A model generated the notes under the pieces. That model did no database searches. It was not told the DNA's origin and saw only the letters and a program-made list of their open reading frames with translations. Of a stretch of DNA of 64,000 nt, positions 24,762 to 33,825 are shown piece by piece. Every line of letters begins with the position of its first letter. The first letter of the stretch is position 1. The DNA lies in NCBI GenBank assembly GCA_035999765.1, contig CP108521.1:868001-932000 (forward strand), in the 5' to 3' direction. Position numbers and translations under genes: made by a program. Source of the DNA: Streptomyces sp. NBC_01231 (GTDB taxonomy: Bacteria > Actinomycetota > Actinomycetes > Streptomycetales > Streptomycetaceae).

Positions 24762-25622
24762 TCATGTCGATGGGGACAGGTTCTGGTCGGCGGCCCAGGT
24801 GGCGAGGGTGCGCAGCCGCTCGTGAGTCGGGGAGCCGGCCTCGGCGGTCCAGACAGTCAGGTGCTGGTCGGAGTCGGTGTTGGCGGTGAGGGTGTCCCAC
24901 TCCAGGACGAGTTCGCCGACCACCGGATGATTGAGGGTCTTCGTGCCCACGGTGCGGGCGGCGACGCGATGATCGCCCCACCAGCGGGCGAACTGCTGGT
25001 CACGCATCGACAGTTCACCGACCAGCTCGATCAGACGGGGATCTTCCGGGTACTGTGCGGCCTCCATACGCAGCTGGGTGACGGCGATGTGGGCGGAGCT
25101 CTCCCAGTCGGCGTACAAGGTGCGCATGGCCGGATCGGTGAAGACGATCCGCGGGAAGTTGCGGTGCTTTTCCGGGATGCGGGAGAAGTCGGTGACCAGC
25201 GCGGCCGCCAGTGCGTTCCAGGCCAGAACGTCCCCGCGCCGACCCTGCACGACGGCGGGGGTCGCGGTGAGGTCGTCCAGGACCCGCTGCAACTGCGGCT
25301 GCACCTTCTGTCCGCCGCGGCGCCGCGTGCGGGCGGTGGTCTTGCCCGCGAGCTGGAACAGGTAGCCGCGTTCGTCGTCGTCCAGATGCAGGACCCGCGC
25401 GAGCGTGTCGAGCACCGGCGCGGATGCCTGCATACGGCCCTGCTCGAGCCGGGTGTAGTAGTCGGTGCTGATGCTGGCGAGCTGGGCGACCTCCTCACGG
25501 CGCAGCCCGGCGACCCGGCGGGGCCTGCCGGTGTCGGGAAGTCCGACCGTGCGCGGGCTCAGCTCCGAGCGGCGCTTCTTGAGGAATTCTCCCAGTTCAT
25601 TGAGAGGGACGTTGCTGGTCAT
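24762..25622 (-). CDS. XRE family regulator with MmyB-like C-terminal domain
   Basis: 286 residues from ATG at 25622 (MTSNVPLNELGEFLKKRRSE); an ATG at 25634 adds four residues but lacks a ribosome binding site. The helix-turn-helix contains VAGLRREEVAQLASISTDYY and TRLEQGRMQASAPVLDTLAR. The second half (VVQGRRGDVLAWNALAAAL, FPRIVFTDPAMRTLYADWES, VLEWDTLTANTDSDQHLTVW) is the MmyB-like PAS-type ligand domain. In actinomycetes this group often stands divergent from a dehydrogenase and controls it, as here with the zinc alcohol dehydrogenase at 25806. Confidence 0.9.
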   Translation of the reverse strand: MTSNVPLNELGEFLKKRRSELSPRTVGLPDTGRPRRVAGLRREEVAQLASISTDYYTRLEQGRMQASAPVLDTLARVLHLDDDERGYLFQLAGKTTARTRRRGGQKVQPQLQRVLDDLTATPAVVQGRRGDVLAWNALAAALVTDFSRIPEKHRNFPRIVFTDPAMRTLYADWESSAHIAVTQLRMEAAQYPEDPRLIELVGELSMRDQQFARWWGDHRVAARTVGTKTLNHPVVGELVLEWDTLTANTDSDQHLTVWTAEAGSPTHERLRTLATWAADQNLSPST

Positions 25623-25805
25623 GCTTCCCAGCATGGCACCGACAGCACCGGAGCAAGGGGGGAGAATTCCCTCCTAGGATGTTCTTCTCCCAGGATGGAT
25701 TCCTCCACTTTTCGCGTCCGCCGTCGCGTGTGAGCCTCGACCGTGAGCAGCCGTCCGTAACCCCGGCTGCGGTACATCAACCCTCGCACCGAAAAGAGCT
25801 TCCCC

Positions 25806-26822
25806 ATGCGCGGAGCAGTCATCCACGCCCCCGGCGACGTGCGCTTCGAGGACCTCGACGACCCGAAGATCATCCAGCCCACCGACGCGATCATCCGCAC
25901 GGTCGCCACCTGCGTGTGCGGCTCGGACCTGTGGCCGTACCGCGGTCTGGAGCCCATCGGCGATCCGCACCCGATGGGGCACGAATACGTCGGCATCGTC
26001 GAGGAGGTCGGCAGGGAGGTCACCAACGTCAGCCCGGGCCAGTTCGTGGTCGGCTCGTTCGCCACCTCGGACAACACCTGTGCGAACTGCCTGAGCGGTT
26101 GGCAGTCCAACTGCCTGCACCGCGAGTTCATGAGCACCTGCCAGGCGGACTACGTGCGCATACCCAACGCGCACGGAACCCTGGTCGCCACCGACGAGCA
26201 CCCCTCTGCCGAGTTCGTCCCGAGCCTGCTCGCCGTCTCCGACGTGATGGGCACCGGCTGGTACGCCGCCCTCGCCGCCGAGGTGAAGCCCGGCTCGACG
26301 GCCGTCGTGGTCGGTGACGGAGCGGTCGGCCTGTGCGGTGTGATCGCCGCCAGGGAACTCGGCGCCGAGCGCGTCATCGCCATGAGCCGGCACGAGTCCC
26401 GGCAGAAGCTCGCCCTGGAATTCGGCGCCACCGACATCGTCACCGAACGCGGTGAGGAAGGCATCGCCCGCGTCCAGGACCTCACCGGAGGCGTCGGCGC
26501 GGACTCGGTGCTGGAGTGCGTCGGCACCGCCCAGGCCATGCAGCAGGCGCTGCACTCCGCCCGGCCCGGCGGCAACGTCGGCTTCGTCGGCGTCCCGCAC
26601 GACGTGGCGATCGACGGCCAGGAGCTGTTCTTCTCCCATGTCGGCCTGCGCGGCGGCCCCGCCCCCGTACGCCGCTACCTGCCCGACCTGATAGACCGTG
26701 TCCTGACCGGCCGCATCAACCCGGGCAAGGTCTTCGACCTCTCCCTGCCCCTGGACCAGGTCGCCGAGGGCTACCAGGCAATGGACGAACGCCGCGCCAT
26801 CAAGACCCTCCTCAATCCCTGA
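25806..26822 (+). CDS. Zinc-dependent alcohol dehydrogenase family protein
   Basis: 338 residues, medium-chain dehydrogenase fold. The catalytic zinc site shows CVCGSDLWPYRG (Cys, Asp) and GHEYVGIVEEVG (His-Glu). The structural-zinc lobe shows DNTCANCLSGWQSNC, with only three clear Cys. The Rossmann motif reads VVVGDGAVGLCGVIAARELG. It oxidises an alcohol or reduces an aldehyde or ketone with NAD(P)H; the substrate is unknown. It heads a plus-strand run of four oxidoreductase genes and is divergent from the MmyB-like XRE regulator, the likely controller. Confidence 0.9.
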   Translation: MRGAVIHAPGDVRFEDLDDPKIIQPTDAIIRTVATCVCGSDLWPYRGLEPIGDPHPMGHEYVGIVEEVGREVTNVSPGQFVVGSFATSDNTCANCLSGWQSNCLHREFMSTCQADYVRIPNAHGTLVATDEHPSAEFVPSLLAVSDVMGTGWYAALAAEVKPGSTAVVVGDGAVGLCGVIAARELGAERVIAMSRHESRQKLALEFGATDIVTERGEEGIARVQDLTGGVGADSVLECVGTAQAMQQALHSARPGGNVGFVGVPHDVAIDGQELFFSHVGLRGGPAPVRRYLPDLIDRVLTGRINPGKVFDLSLPLDQVAEGYQAMDERRAIKTLLNP

Positions 26823-26901
26823 CCAACGGAACCCACTTGGCCGGTCCGGGCCGCGGACGCACGCGGCCTCGGGCGGCCCCTGTCTCGTACAAGGACTCCT
26901 C

Positions 26902-27567
26902 GTGACCACTTTCGCTCTTGTCGGCGCCGGACCCGGCCTCGGGCTCGCCACCGCCCGCCGCTTCGGCGCCGCCGGGCACACCGTCGCCCTGATCTCCCGC
27001 AACGCCGAGAAGCTGGACACACTGACTGCCGAACTCGCCCGCGACGGCATCCAGGCCCGCAGTTTCACCGCCGACGTCCTCGACACCGACTCCCTGACCA
27101 CCGCCCTGCACGCGGCCGCGACGGCCTTGGGACCCATCGAGATCCTCCAGTACAGCCCCGTGCCCCGCGCCGACTTCATGAAGGCGGTCCTCGACACGGG
27201 CGCCGACGACCTCGACGCGACCCTCGCCTTCTCCGTCAAGGGCCCCGTCACCGCGGTGAACGCCGTCCTGCCCGGCATGCGCGAACTCGGCCGCGGCACC
27301 CTGCTGTTCGTCAACGGCTCCAGCGCCGTACGCCCCAACCCGAACGTCGCCGGCACCTCGATCGCCTTCGCCGCCGAGAGCGCCTACGCCCGCATGCTCC
27401 ACGACACCCTCGCCCCGGACAACATCCACGCCGCCCAGCTGATCATCCCGGGCGCCATCCGGCCCGACGCCGAACACAGCAGCCCCGACGCCCTGGCCCA
27501 ACGCCTCTACGACATCCACCACCAGCGGGACGCCTTCCGCCACTACGCCGAACCCCTGCCCGACTGA
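26902..27567 (+). CDS. Short-chain dehydrogenase/reductase lacking the YxxxK lysine
   Basis: 221 residues, GTG start at 26902 with AAGGA upstream. The dinucleotide motif is ALVGAGPGLGLATARRFG. The serine strand reads GTLLFVNGSSAVRPNPN, but the expected YxxxK is YARML (in SAYARMLHDTL), so the catalytic lysine is missing. Related atypical SDRs in Streptomyces sit next to zinc dehydrogenases, as here. The missing lysine argues for weak or different chemistry, or a non-enzymatic role. It may be co-transcribed with the alcohol dehydrogenase 79 bp upstream. Confidence 0.85.
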   Translation: MTTFALVGAGPGLGLATARRFGAAGHTVALISRNAEKLDTLTAELARDGIQARSFTADVLDTDSLTTALHAAATALGPIEILQYSPVPRADFMKAVLDTGADDLDATLAFSVKGPVTAVNAVLPGMRELGRGTLLFVNGSSAVRPNPNVAGTSIAFAAESAYARMLHDTLAPDNIHAAQLIIPGAIRPDAEHSSPDALAQRLYDIHHQRDAFRHYAEPLPD

Positions 27568-27694
27568 GCCCCCTTGGGCGACGCCCATGCCCCAGCCGAT
27601 GCCCCGGCCGCTCCGACGGCCTCCCCGCCGCCTGGGCTTGCCCCCCCCGTTCCCCTACTCGCACGCACCCGCACCACCATGGGAAGAGAACGCG

Positions 27695-28462
27695 ATGAAC
27701 CCCACCTATGACTTCACCGGCCAGGTCGCCCTCGTCACCGGAGCAGGCTCCGGGATGGGCCTGGCGACCGCGCGCGCCTTCGCCGAGTCCGGGGCCGCCG
27801 TCGCCCTCACCGACGTCGACGCGGCAGCCCTGAACGCGGCCGCGAAGGAGCTCACCGCAGCGGGCCACCGAGTCCTCGCCCTCACCTGCGACGTCAGTGA
27901 CGAGGGCCAGGTCGCCGACGCGGTCGACCGCACCGTGGAGACCTTCGGCCGCCTCGACATGGCCTACAACAACGCCGGTGTGCAGATCCCGCCCAGCGAC
28001 GCCGCCGATGAACCCGCCGAGAGGTTCGACCGCGTCAACGCGATCAACCTCCGCGGTGTCTGGGCCAGCATGAAGCACGAGCTGCGGCACATGCGCGCCC
28101 AGGGCAGCGGCGCCATCGTCAACTGCTCCTCCCTCGGCGGCCTCGTCGGCCTCCCCGGCCGCGCTTCCTACCACGCCTCCAAGCACGGAGTCATCGGCCT
28201 GACCTCCAGCGCCGCCCTCGAATACGCGCCCCGCGGCATCCGCGTCAACGCCGTCTGCCCCGGCACCATCGACACTCCCATGGTCAGCGACATGATCGAC
28301 AAGGGAGAACTCGACCGTGCCGAGGCCGAGGCGAGCCAGCCCGTCAACCGCCTCGGCACCGCCGAGGAGATCGCCCAGGCCGTCCTGTGGCTGTGCAGCC
28401 CCGGAGCCGGCTTCGTCGTCGGCGTCGCCCTCCCCGTGGACGGTGGCTACGTCGCCCGATAG
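27695..28462 (+). CDS. SDR family oxidoreductase (classical, FabG-like)
   Basis: 255 residues from ATG at 27695 with GGAAGAG upstream; upstream in-frame codons are low-complexity and rejected. All classical motifs are present: VTGAGSGMGLATARAF (NAD-binding), NNAGV, VNCSSLGGLVG (catalytic Ser), YHASKHGVIGL (Tyr and Lys) and the C-terminal PVDGGYVAR. NAD specificity is suggested by the Asp after the second strand (LTDVDAAAL). It probably acts on a hydroxy/keto compound. It follows the atypical SDR by 127 bp in the same direction. Confidence 0.9.
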   Translation: MNPTYDFTGQVALVTGAGSGMGLATARAFAESGAAVALTDVDAAALNAAAKELTAAGHRVLALTCDVSDEGQVADAVDRTVETFGRLDMAYNNAGVQIPPSDAADEPAERFDRVNAINLRGVWASMKHELRHMRAQGSGAIVNCSSLGGLVGLPGRASYHASKHGVIGLTSSAALEYAPRGIRVNAVCPGTIDTPMVSDMIDKGELDRAEAEASQPVNRLGTAEEIAQAVLWLCSPGAGFVVGVALPVDGGYVAR

Positions 28463-28596
28463 CCACAGCAACCACCCGACCGGTCTGTGCTTTCCTGGCC
28501 GAGCAGCATGACGCGCGGCAGGGTCAGCGGTCGGCACCACACCCTCACCGACGGGTTTGCCGCACCGCACCCACCACCCCACAGGAGTTGACTCGC

Positions 28597-29310
28597 ATGG
28601 CACTGATTCTGGTGACAGGAGCATCCAGCGGCCTCGGGCGCGACACCGTGAACGCGTTGGTGGACGAGGGCCACGACGTGGTCGTCCACGTCCGCAATAC
28701 GGCCCGTCTCACCGACGCGGATGACACTGCCCGGTGGAAAGGCGTGGTCTTCGGGGATCTCGCCGACATGGACGAGATCAGCGACGTCGCCCGGCAGACC
28801 TCCGAGTTCGGCCGCTTCGACGCGGTCGTCCACAACGCCGGCGTCCTGCACTCCCCCGAAGCAGTCACCGTGAACACGGTCGCGCCCTACGTGCTGACCG
28901 CCCTGATGGACAAACCGTCCAGGCTGATCTACCTCAGCAGCTCCATGCACCGCACCGGCTCCACCGACCTGCGACGGCTGGCGGCCGGCACCGTTTCCTA
29001 CGACGACAGCAAACTGTGGGTCACCACCCTCGCCCTTGCCCTCGCGTCCCGGTGGGAAGGAACCGTCAGCCATGCGGTCGACCCCGGCTGGGTCCCCACA
29101 CGCATGGGTGGCGCCGGCGCACCGGATGACCTGGCCGCCGGGCACCACACACAGGTGTGGCTCGCCGGCCGCCACGACGCGGCCCTGGGGACGGGCGGCT
29201 ACTGGTACCACCAGCAGCCGCAGACACCACACCCCGCAACGCAGGACGAAGAGTTCCAGGCCCGCCTCATCCGAGCTTTGGAAAGCCACACAGGCATCCC
29301 GCTCGGATGA
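28597..29310 (+). CDS. SDR family NAD(P)-dependent oxidoreductase
   Basis: 237 residues, ATG at 28597 with AGGAG upstream. The start MALILVTGASSGLGRDTVN carries the cofactor motif. HNAGVL, a YLSSSMHRTG serine strand and SYDDSKLWVTTL (Tyr and Lys) are present, followed by HAVDPGWVPTRMGG. The middle is shorter than in classical SDRs, similar to the retinol/daunorubicin C-13 ketoreductase-like group. This is the last gene of the ADH-SDR-SDR-SDR run. It converges on the SMP-30 gene with only 17 bp between. Confidence 0.9.
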   Translation: MALILVTGASSGLGRDTVNALVDEGHDVVVHVRNTARLTDADDTARWKGVVFGDLADMDEISDVARQTSEFGRFDAVVHNAGVLHSPEAVTVNTVAPYVLTALMDKPSRLIYLSSSMHRTGSTDLRRLAAGTVSYDDSKLWVTTLALALASRWEGTVSHAVDPGWVPTRMGGAGAPDDLAAGHHTQVWLAGRHDAALGTGGYWYHQQPQTPHPATQDEEFQARLIRALESHTGIPLG

Positions 29311-29327
29311 CCGCCAGGGAACTGGTT

Positions 29328-30215
29328 TCAGCGTCGGCCGCGCCAGGAGCAGGCCGCCGTTCCCCTGGTCGGTACCGGGACGCTGAGCACCGCGCCGGAG
29401 GTCACGGTCGGGCTCTCCACCCCGTACCGGGCTGTGGTGACGAACAGGCGGTGGTCGCTGGGGTGCAGGCACACCGACGTGGGGTGCGGGGCGGGGACGG
29501 TCACGGTGTCGAGCAGGTGGCCGTGGGGGTGGTACCGACGGATCATGCCGGTGCCCCACATCGCGACCCACAGGCAGCCCTCCTCGTCGACGGTCATTCC
29601 GTCGGGGCTGCCTTCGCCGTCCTGTAGTCGGGCGAAGGTCTCCGGACCTCCGGAGAGGTCACCCGAGAGGGGGTCGACCCGGCAGCGGAGGATGGTGCCG
29701 ACGGCCGTGTCGGCGAGGTACATGGTCGTGCCGTCGGCGGTGAACGCGGGGCCGTTGGCTATGGTCAGGCCGCCGAGGACGCGTACCACCGTGCCGTCGG
29801 GATCCGTACGGTAGAGCGAGCCCGCGCCGAGGGTGCCGTCGTAGGCCATGCTGCCGGCCCAGAAGCGGCCGGCGGGGTCCGCGACGCCGTCGTTCATCCG
29901 GCTCGGGACAGGGGTGCGGTCCTCGGGGCGGTCCAGCCATTCCAGCGCGCCGTCGGCGGAGAGCAGCGCGATGCCGGTGCCCGCGGCGGCGATCCACGCG
30001 TCCGGTCGGCCGCTCACCGGGGCGACGGCGCCCAACGGCACGTCCAACTGGGCCAGTTGGCGTGGTGAGGCGGGGCCGGTGTCGTCGCGCAGTTCGAAGA
30101 GCCGACCGCTGAGAATGTCGACGTACACGTACCGGCCGTCGACCCAGCGGCCGCCCTCGGCGAGTTCGTACCCTCCGTCTACGACGACCGCCGCCGGTAC
30201 GTCCGTGGATGTCAT
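29328..30215 (-). CDS. SMP-30/gluconolactonase family lactonase
   Basis: 295 residues. Six-bladed propeller of the SMP-30/regucalcin family: LAEGGRWVDGRYVYVDILSG (N-terminal metal Glu), RMNDGVADPAGRFWAGSM (Asn/Asp ligands), IANGPAFTADGTTMYLADT and GSPDGMTVDEEGCLWVAMWG. It hydrolyses a sugar lactone to the aldonate. In this operon the likely substrate is D-galactono-lactone made by the SDR at 34587. It is the last gene of the minus-strand galactose operon, 15 bp after the kinase gene. Confidence 0.9.
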   Translation of the reverse strand: MTSTDVPAAVVVDGGYELAEGGRWVDGRYVYVDILSGRLFELRDDTGPASPRQLAQLDVPLGAVAPVSGRPDAWIAAAGTGIALLSADGALEWLDRPEDRTPVPSRMNDGVADPAGRFWAGSMAYDGTLGAGSLYRTDPDGTVVRVLGGLTIANGPAFTADGTTMYLADTAVGTILRCRVDPLSGDLSGGPETFARLQDGEGSPDGMTVDEEGCLWVAMWGTGMIRRYHPHGHLLDTVTVPAPHPTSVCLHPSDHRLFVTTARYGVESPTVTSGAVLSVPVPTRGTAACSWRGRR

Positions 30216-30230
30216 GATCGGTCTCCTGGG

Positions 30231-31205
30231 TCAGCGGATGGTCGTGCCGTCGGGCTGGTCGAACAGGCCGAGTTCGTCCTGAGTCGGAAGGCCCTCCCAG
30301 TCGCCCCGGGTGGCGACGGCGAAGGCCGCGGTGGTGACGGCCCGGTGCAGACGGGCCCGGACGTCCGACCCGTCGAGGAGCCCGGACAGGTATCCGGCCA
30401 CGAAGGCGTCACCCGCTCCGACCAGGTCGACCGCGTCGACCTGTCGCGCGGCGGAGTCGGTCGCCCCGTCGGCGGTGAAGGTGGTCGCGCCGCGTGCGCC
30501 ACGTTTGACGACCACCTCGTCGACGCCTGCGGCCAGGATGTCGTGCACGGCCTCGGACTCACCCGCGCCGGACCCTTCCAGCACCAACGGCAACTCGTCC
30601 TCGGAGGCGATGAGCAGGTCGGTGTGGTCCAGCAGCGGCCGGAGGGCCGTGCGGGCGCGGTCGGTACTCCACAGCCGCGAGCGGTAGTTGACGTCGAGGC
30701 ATACGGTGATGCCGGCCTCGCGAGCTGTCGTGGCGGCGGCCAGGGTGGCCTCGGCCGCCGCCGGACTGAGCGCCGGTGTGATGCCCGTCAGATGCAGGAC
30801 GCGGGCTCCCGAAGCCAGCGCGGGCAGTACGTCGGCCGGTGAGACGGCCGAACCGGCGGAACCGGCGCGGTAGTAGCTGACGCGCGTGAGCGTGCCCAGG
30901 CGGGGTTCGGTCAGCAGCAGTCCCGTGGGCCGGCCGGTGTCGTCGATGCCCGCGTGGTCGGTGCCGACGCCCTCGGCGCGCAGCGTGCGCAGTACCAGAG
31001 CGCCGAGTTCGTCCGCCCCGACCCGGCCGGCCCACTGCACCCGGTGCCCGAGCCGGGCGAGGCCGATGGCGACGTTGGACTCGGCTCCCGCGACGGACAG
31101 GCCGAGACTGCCGCCCAGCCGCAGCGCGCCCTGTGCCCGGAGGGCCGCCATCGTCTCGCCGAAGGTCACCACGTCGGACGGGGCCTGGCGGTCCGGTGCC
31201 GTCAC
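30231..31205 (-). CDS. PfkB family sugar kinase, probable 2-keto-3-deoxy-galactonate kinase
   Basis: 324 residues, GTG at 31205 overlapping the aldolase stop (GTGA). PfkB ribokinase fold: VVTFGETMAALRAQG, AGAESNVAIGLARLGHRVQW (substrate loop) and VDLVGAGDAFVAGYLSGLL with the catalytic Asp of GAGD. KdgK-type kinases phosphorylate 2-keto-3-deoxy-gluconate or -galactonate. Given the galactonate dehydratase and the class I aldolase in the same operon, KDGal is the likely substrate. It is not the Hsp70-fold DgoK of Escherichia coli. Confidence 0.9.
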   Translation of the reverse strand: MTAPDRQAPSDVVTFGETMAALRAQGALRLGGSLGLSVAGAESNVAIGLARLGHRVQWAGRVGADELGALVLRTLRAEGVGTDHAGIDDTGRPTGLLLTEPRLGTLTRVSYYRAGSAGSAVSPADVLPALASGARVLHLTGITPALSPAAAEATLAAATTAREAGITVCLDVNYRSRLWSTDRARTALRPLLDHTDLLIASEDELPLVLEGSGAGESEAVHDILAAGVDEVVVKRGARGATTFTADGATDSAARQVDAVDLVGAGDAFVAGYLSGLLDGSDVRARLHRAVTTAAFAVATRGDWEGLPTQDELGLFDQPDGTTIR

Positions 31206-31822
31206 GGCGTCTCCCCCGCGGCCACCTTGCGGAACACGGCCGCCCGGGCGCGGAGTTGGTCCAGGTCGCCGCCGTCGGCCGCGTCCCCGACGAGGGGTGA
31301 GCCGACGCCGACGGCGATGGCCCCTCGGTCCAGGTAGTCGCGGGCGGCCTGCGCGTCCACACCGCCGACGGGCACGAAGGGCACCTCGGGGAACGGGTCG
31401 CGCAGAGCCCGCAGATAGCCGGGGCCGCCGAGCGAGCCGGGGAAGAGTTTGATCGCGTCGGCGCCCCGCGCGAGGGCGGTTTCGATCTCGCTCGGAGTCA
31501 GGGCACCCATCGCCACGGGTACGCCGTACGGCTCCAGCCCGTCGACCAGCGCCGGGGTGACGAGGTACGACGCCCCGGCCTCCACGGCGCGGGCGGCGTC
31601 CGCGGCCGAGCGCACGGTTCCGGCGCCGACCGGTGCGTCGGGTCCCAGTTCGGCGCGGGCCTGCCTGATCACGCTCAGGGCGTCGGGGGTGGTCAGCGAC
31701 ACCTCGATGGCGGCGATGCCCTCTTCGGCGAGGGTGAGCACGGTGCGCAGCGCCGCGGCGTGATCCTTGCCGCGCACGATGGCCAACAGGCGGTGGGCTT
31801 GGAGGGTTTCCACCAGGTTCAT
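31202..31822 (-). CDS. KDPG/KDPGal class I aldolase
   Basis: 206 residues from ATG at 31822 (MNLVETLQAHRLLAIVRG). A GTG at 31873, overlapping the dehydratase stop as GTGA, would add 17 residues and is a real alternative. Signature segments: LLAIVRGKD, EEGIAAIEVSLTTPDA (catalytic Glu), VGAGTVRSAADA and AIKLFPGSLGG with the Schiff-base Lys. It cleaves 2-keto-3-deoxy-6-phospho-galactonate (or gluconate) to pyruvate and glyceraldehyde 3-phosphate. It sits between dehydratase and kinase genes, as expected for the De Ley-Doudoroff route. Confidence 0.92.
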   Translation of the reverse strand: MNLVETLQAHRLLAIVRGKDHAAALRTVLTLAEEGIAAIEVSLTTPDALSVIRQARAELGPDAPVGAGTVRSAADAARAVEAGASYLVTPALVDGLEPYGVPVAMGALTPSEIETALARGADAIKLFPGSLGGPGYLRALRDPFPEVPFVPVGGVDAQAARDYLDRGAIAVGVGSPLVGDAADGGDLDQLRARAAVFRKVAAGETP

Positions 31823-31869
31823 GGGGACGAGCTCTTCCTTGGGGGTGGGGTGCGGGAGTCTGACGGTCG

Positions 31870-33015
31870 TCACCATTCGGTGAACGCCCCGTCGGCGCCC
31901 CGCCACAGGGGGTTGCGCCAGCGGTGGCCGGTCTCGGCGGCGTGGCGAACCGCCTTCTCGTCGATCTCGACGCCGAGACCCGGGCGGGTGGAGGCGACGG
32001 CGTATCCGTCCTGGAATCGGAAGGGTTCGGGGTCCATCACGTACTCCAGCAGGTCGCACTGCTCGTTGTAGTGGATGCCCATGCTCTGTTCCTGGATGAG
32101 GAAGTTCGGTACGGAGAAGGCGATCTGCAGGCTCGCGGCCAGGGCGATCGGGCCGAGGGGGCAGTGCGGGGCCATGGCGACGTCGTACGCCTCGGCCATG
32201 GCCGCGATGCGGCGGACCTCGGAAATCCCGCCGGCGTGCGACAGGTCGGGCTGGGCGACGGCGATGCCGCTGGCCAGTACCTCGCGGAAGTCCCAGCGGG
32301 AGTAGAGGCGTTCGCCGGTCGCGAGCGGGATGCTGGTGGACTCCACCAGGCTGCGAAGGTTGCCCGAGTACTCGGGCGCCACGGGTTCCTCGACGAACAG
32401 GGGGTGCAGCGGCTCCAGTTGGGGCAGCAGGCGGCGCGACATGGCGGTGGAGGCGCGGCCGTGGAAGTCGACGGCGATGTCCCGCTCGTCACCCAGCACC
32501 TCGCGGACGGCCGCTACACGTGCGACGACCTCGGCGGTGCGTGCCGGGGTGTCGATCGGGGCGAGTTCGGCCGAGGCGTTCATCTTCACCGCGGTGAAGC
32601 CCGCCTTCACCTGTTCCTCGGCCAGCTCCGCCACGTCGCTCGGACGGTCCCCGCCGATCCAGGCGTACATCCGCACACGGTCGCGTACCGGGCCGCCGAG
32701 GAGGCGGTGCACCGGGACGCCGTACGTCTTGCCGGCGATGTCCCACAGCGCCTGGTCGATGCCGGCGACGGCGCTGGAGAGGATCGGGCCGCCACGGTAG
32801 AAGCCGCCCTTGGTGAGTACCTGCCAGTGGTCCTCGATGCGCAGTGGGTCCCGGCCGATGAGGTAGTCGGCCAGTTCGTGGACCGCGGCCCGCACGGTCT
32901 CGGCGCGGCCCTCGATGACGGGCTCGCCCCAGCCGGTGACGCCCTCGTCGGTGGCGACGCGCAGGAACAGCCAGCGCGGAGCCACCAGGAACGTCTCAAG
33001 TCCGGTTATCTTCAA
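31870..33015 (-). CDS. dgoD: D-galactonate dehydratase
   Basis: 381 residues, normal for the enzyme. TTG at 33015 overlaps the regulator stop (TTGA) and has AGGAAG upstream. Mandelate-racemase-subgroup enolase fold: N-terminal capping domain (MKITGLETFLVAPRWLFLRV), then the barrel with AVDFHGRAS (metal Asp, base His), FVEEPVAPE, ATGERLYSRWDF (metal Glu residues), PDLSHAGGISE and APHCPLGPIALAA (acid His). It converts D-galactonate to 2-keto-3-deoxy-galactonate. The full neighbourhood supports this assignment over related aldonate dehydratases, though other C4-epimeric aldonates are possible. Confidence 0.92.
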   Translation of the reverse strand: MKITGLETFLVAPRWLFLRVATDEGVTGWGEPVIEGRAETVRAAVHELADYLIGRDPLRIEDHWQVLTKGGFYRGGPILSSAVAGIDQALWDIAGKTYGVPVHRLLGGPVRDRVRMYAWIGGDRPSDVAELAEEQVKAGFTAVKMNASAELAPIDTPARTAEVVARVAAVREVLGDERDIAVDFHGRASTAMSRRLLPQLEPLHPLFVEEPVAPEYSGNLRSLVESTSIPLATGERLYSRWDFREVLASGIAVAQPDLSHAGGISEVRRIAAMAEAYDVAMAPHCPLGPIALAASLQIAFSVPNFLIQEQSMGIHYNEQCDLLEYVMDPEPFRFQDGYAVASTRPGLGVEIDEKAVRHAAETGHRWRNPLWRGADGAFTEW

Positions 33016-33758
33016 GGAACTTCCTTCGGCAGCGTGTCGGTCGCGACGTCGTCGTGGTCTTCCCGCGCCCGTACGGCCGCCAGGTCGTCGGACGCCTGCG
33101 CCAGGAGCGAGTCGACGGCCGCCACGGCGGCGTCCGGATCACCCGCTTCGACCGCGTCCAGCAGTTCCTGGTGTACGGGAATGGAGTCGGAGAAGTGCCG
33201 GGCGCCGTGCACGATCCGGTCGCGAACGCGCAGACCGGCCTCGATGACGACCTCCATCCGGCTGAGCAGTTCGTTGTGCGCGGCCTCCAACAGGGCACGG
33301 TGGAAGGCCAGGTCCGCCTCCACCATCGCGTCCGCGTCCGCCCCCGCCGCCGCCATCGCGTCGAGCGCCCGCCGCATCGCGTCCAGGTCGGCGGTGGTGC
33401 GGCGGGCCGCCGCGAACCGGGCTCCGGCGGGCTCCACGATCGCCCGGACCTCCGCGAGGTCCTCCAGGAAGCCGTCGGTCGGAGCGCTGCTCCCCTGCCA
33501 GCGCAGCAGGTCGCTGTCGAGCAGGTTCCAGTCGGCGCGAGGCCGGATGGTCGTACCGCGTTTCTGGCGTGACTCCAGAAGGCCCTTGGACGCCAGCACG
33601 CGCAGCGCCTCGCGCACGACGGTCTTGCTGACGCCGAGCTCGGTCTCGAACTTGACCGGGTCCACCACGGAGCCCGGTGGGTAGTCGCCGCGTATGATGC
33701 GCCGGCCCAGCTCCTCCACGGCCTGGCCGTGCAGCCCCTTGGGCGGATGGGTCACCAC
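33012..33758 (-). CDS. FadR/GntR family transcriptional regulator (DgoR-like)
   Basis: 248 residues. Start GTG at 33758 (or GTG at 33755, better spaced from GGAG). The winged helix contains RRIIRGDYPPGSVVDPVKFE and VSKTVVREALRVLASKGLLE. The C-terminal FCD domain contains RAIVEPAGARFAA, DLAFHRALLEAAHNELL and IPVHQELLDAVEAGDPDAA, with His residues typical of the metal-dependent ligand pocket. It lies inside the galactose operon and is probably its repressor, responding to galactonate or KDGal like DgoR. The AT-rich boxes at 34658 and 42235 are its candidate sites. Confidence 0.9.
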   Translation of the reverse strand: MVTHPPKGLHGQAVEELGRRIIRGDYPPGSVVDPVKFETELGVSKTVVREALRVLASKGLLESRQKRGTTIRPRADWNLLDSDLLRWQGSSAPTDGFLEDLAEVRAIVEPAGARFAAARRTTADLDAMRRALDAMAAAGADADAMVEADLAFHRALLEAAHNELLSRMEVVIEAGLRVRDRIVHGARHFSDSIPVHQELLDAVEAGDPDAAVAAVDSLLAQASDDLAAVRAREDHDDVATDTLPKEVP

Positions 33759-33825
33759 GTTCTCCGTTTCCGTTCAGGTCCTGTTCGCGGATGCCGCGCA
33801 CAGCTTGCCGCACGGTGCGCGCCAC

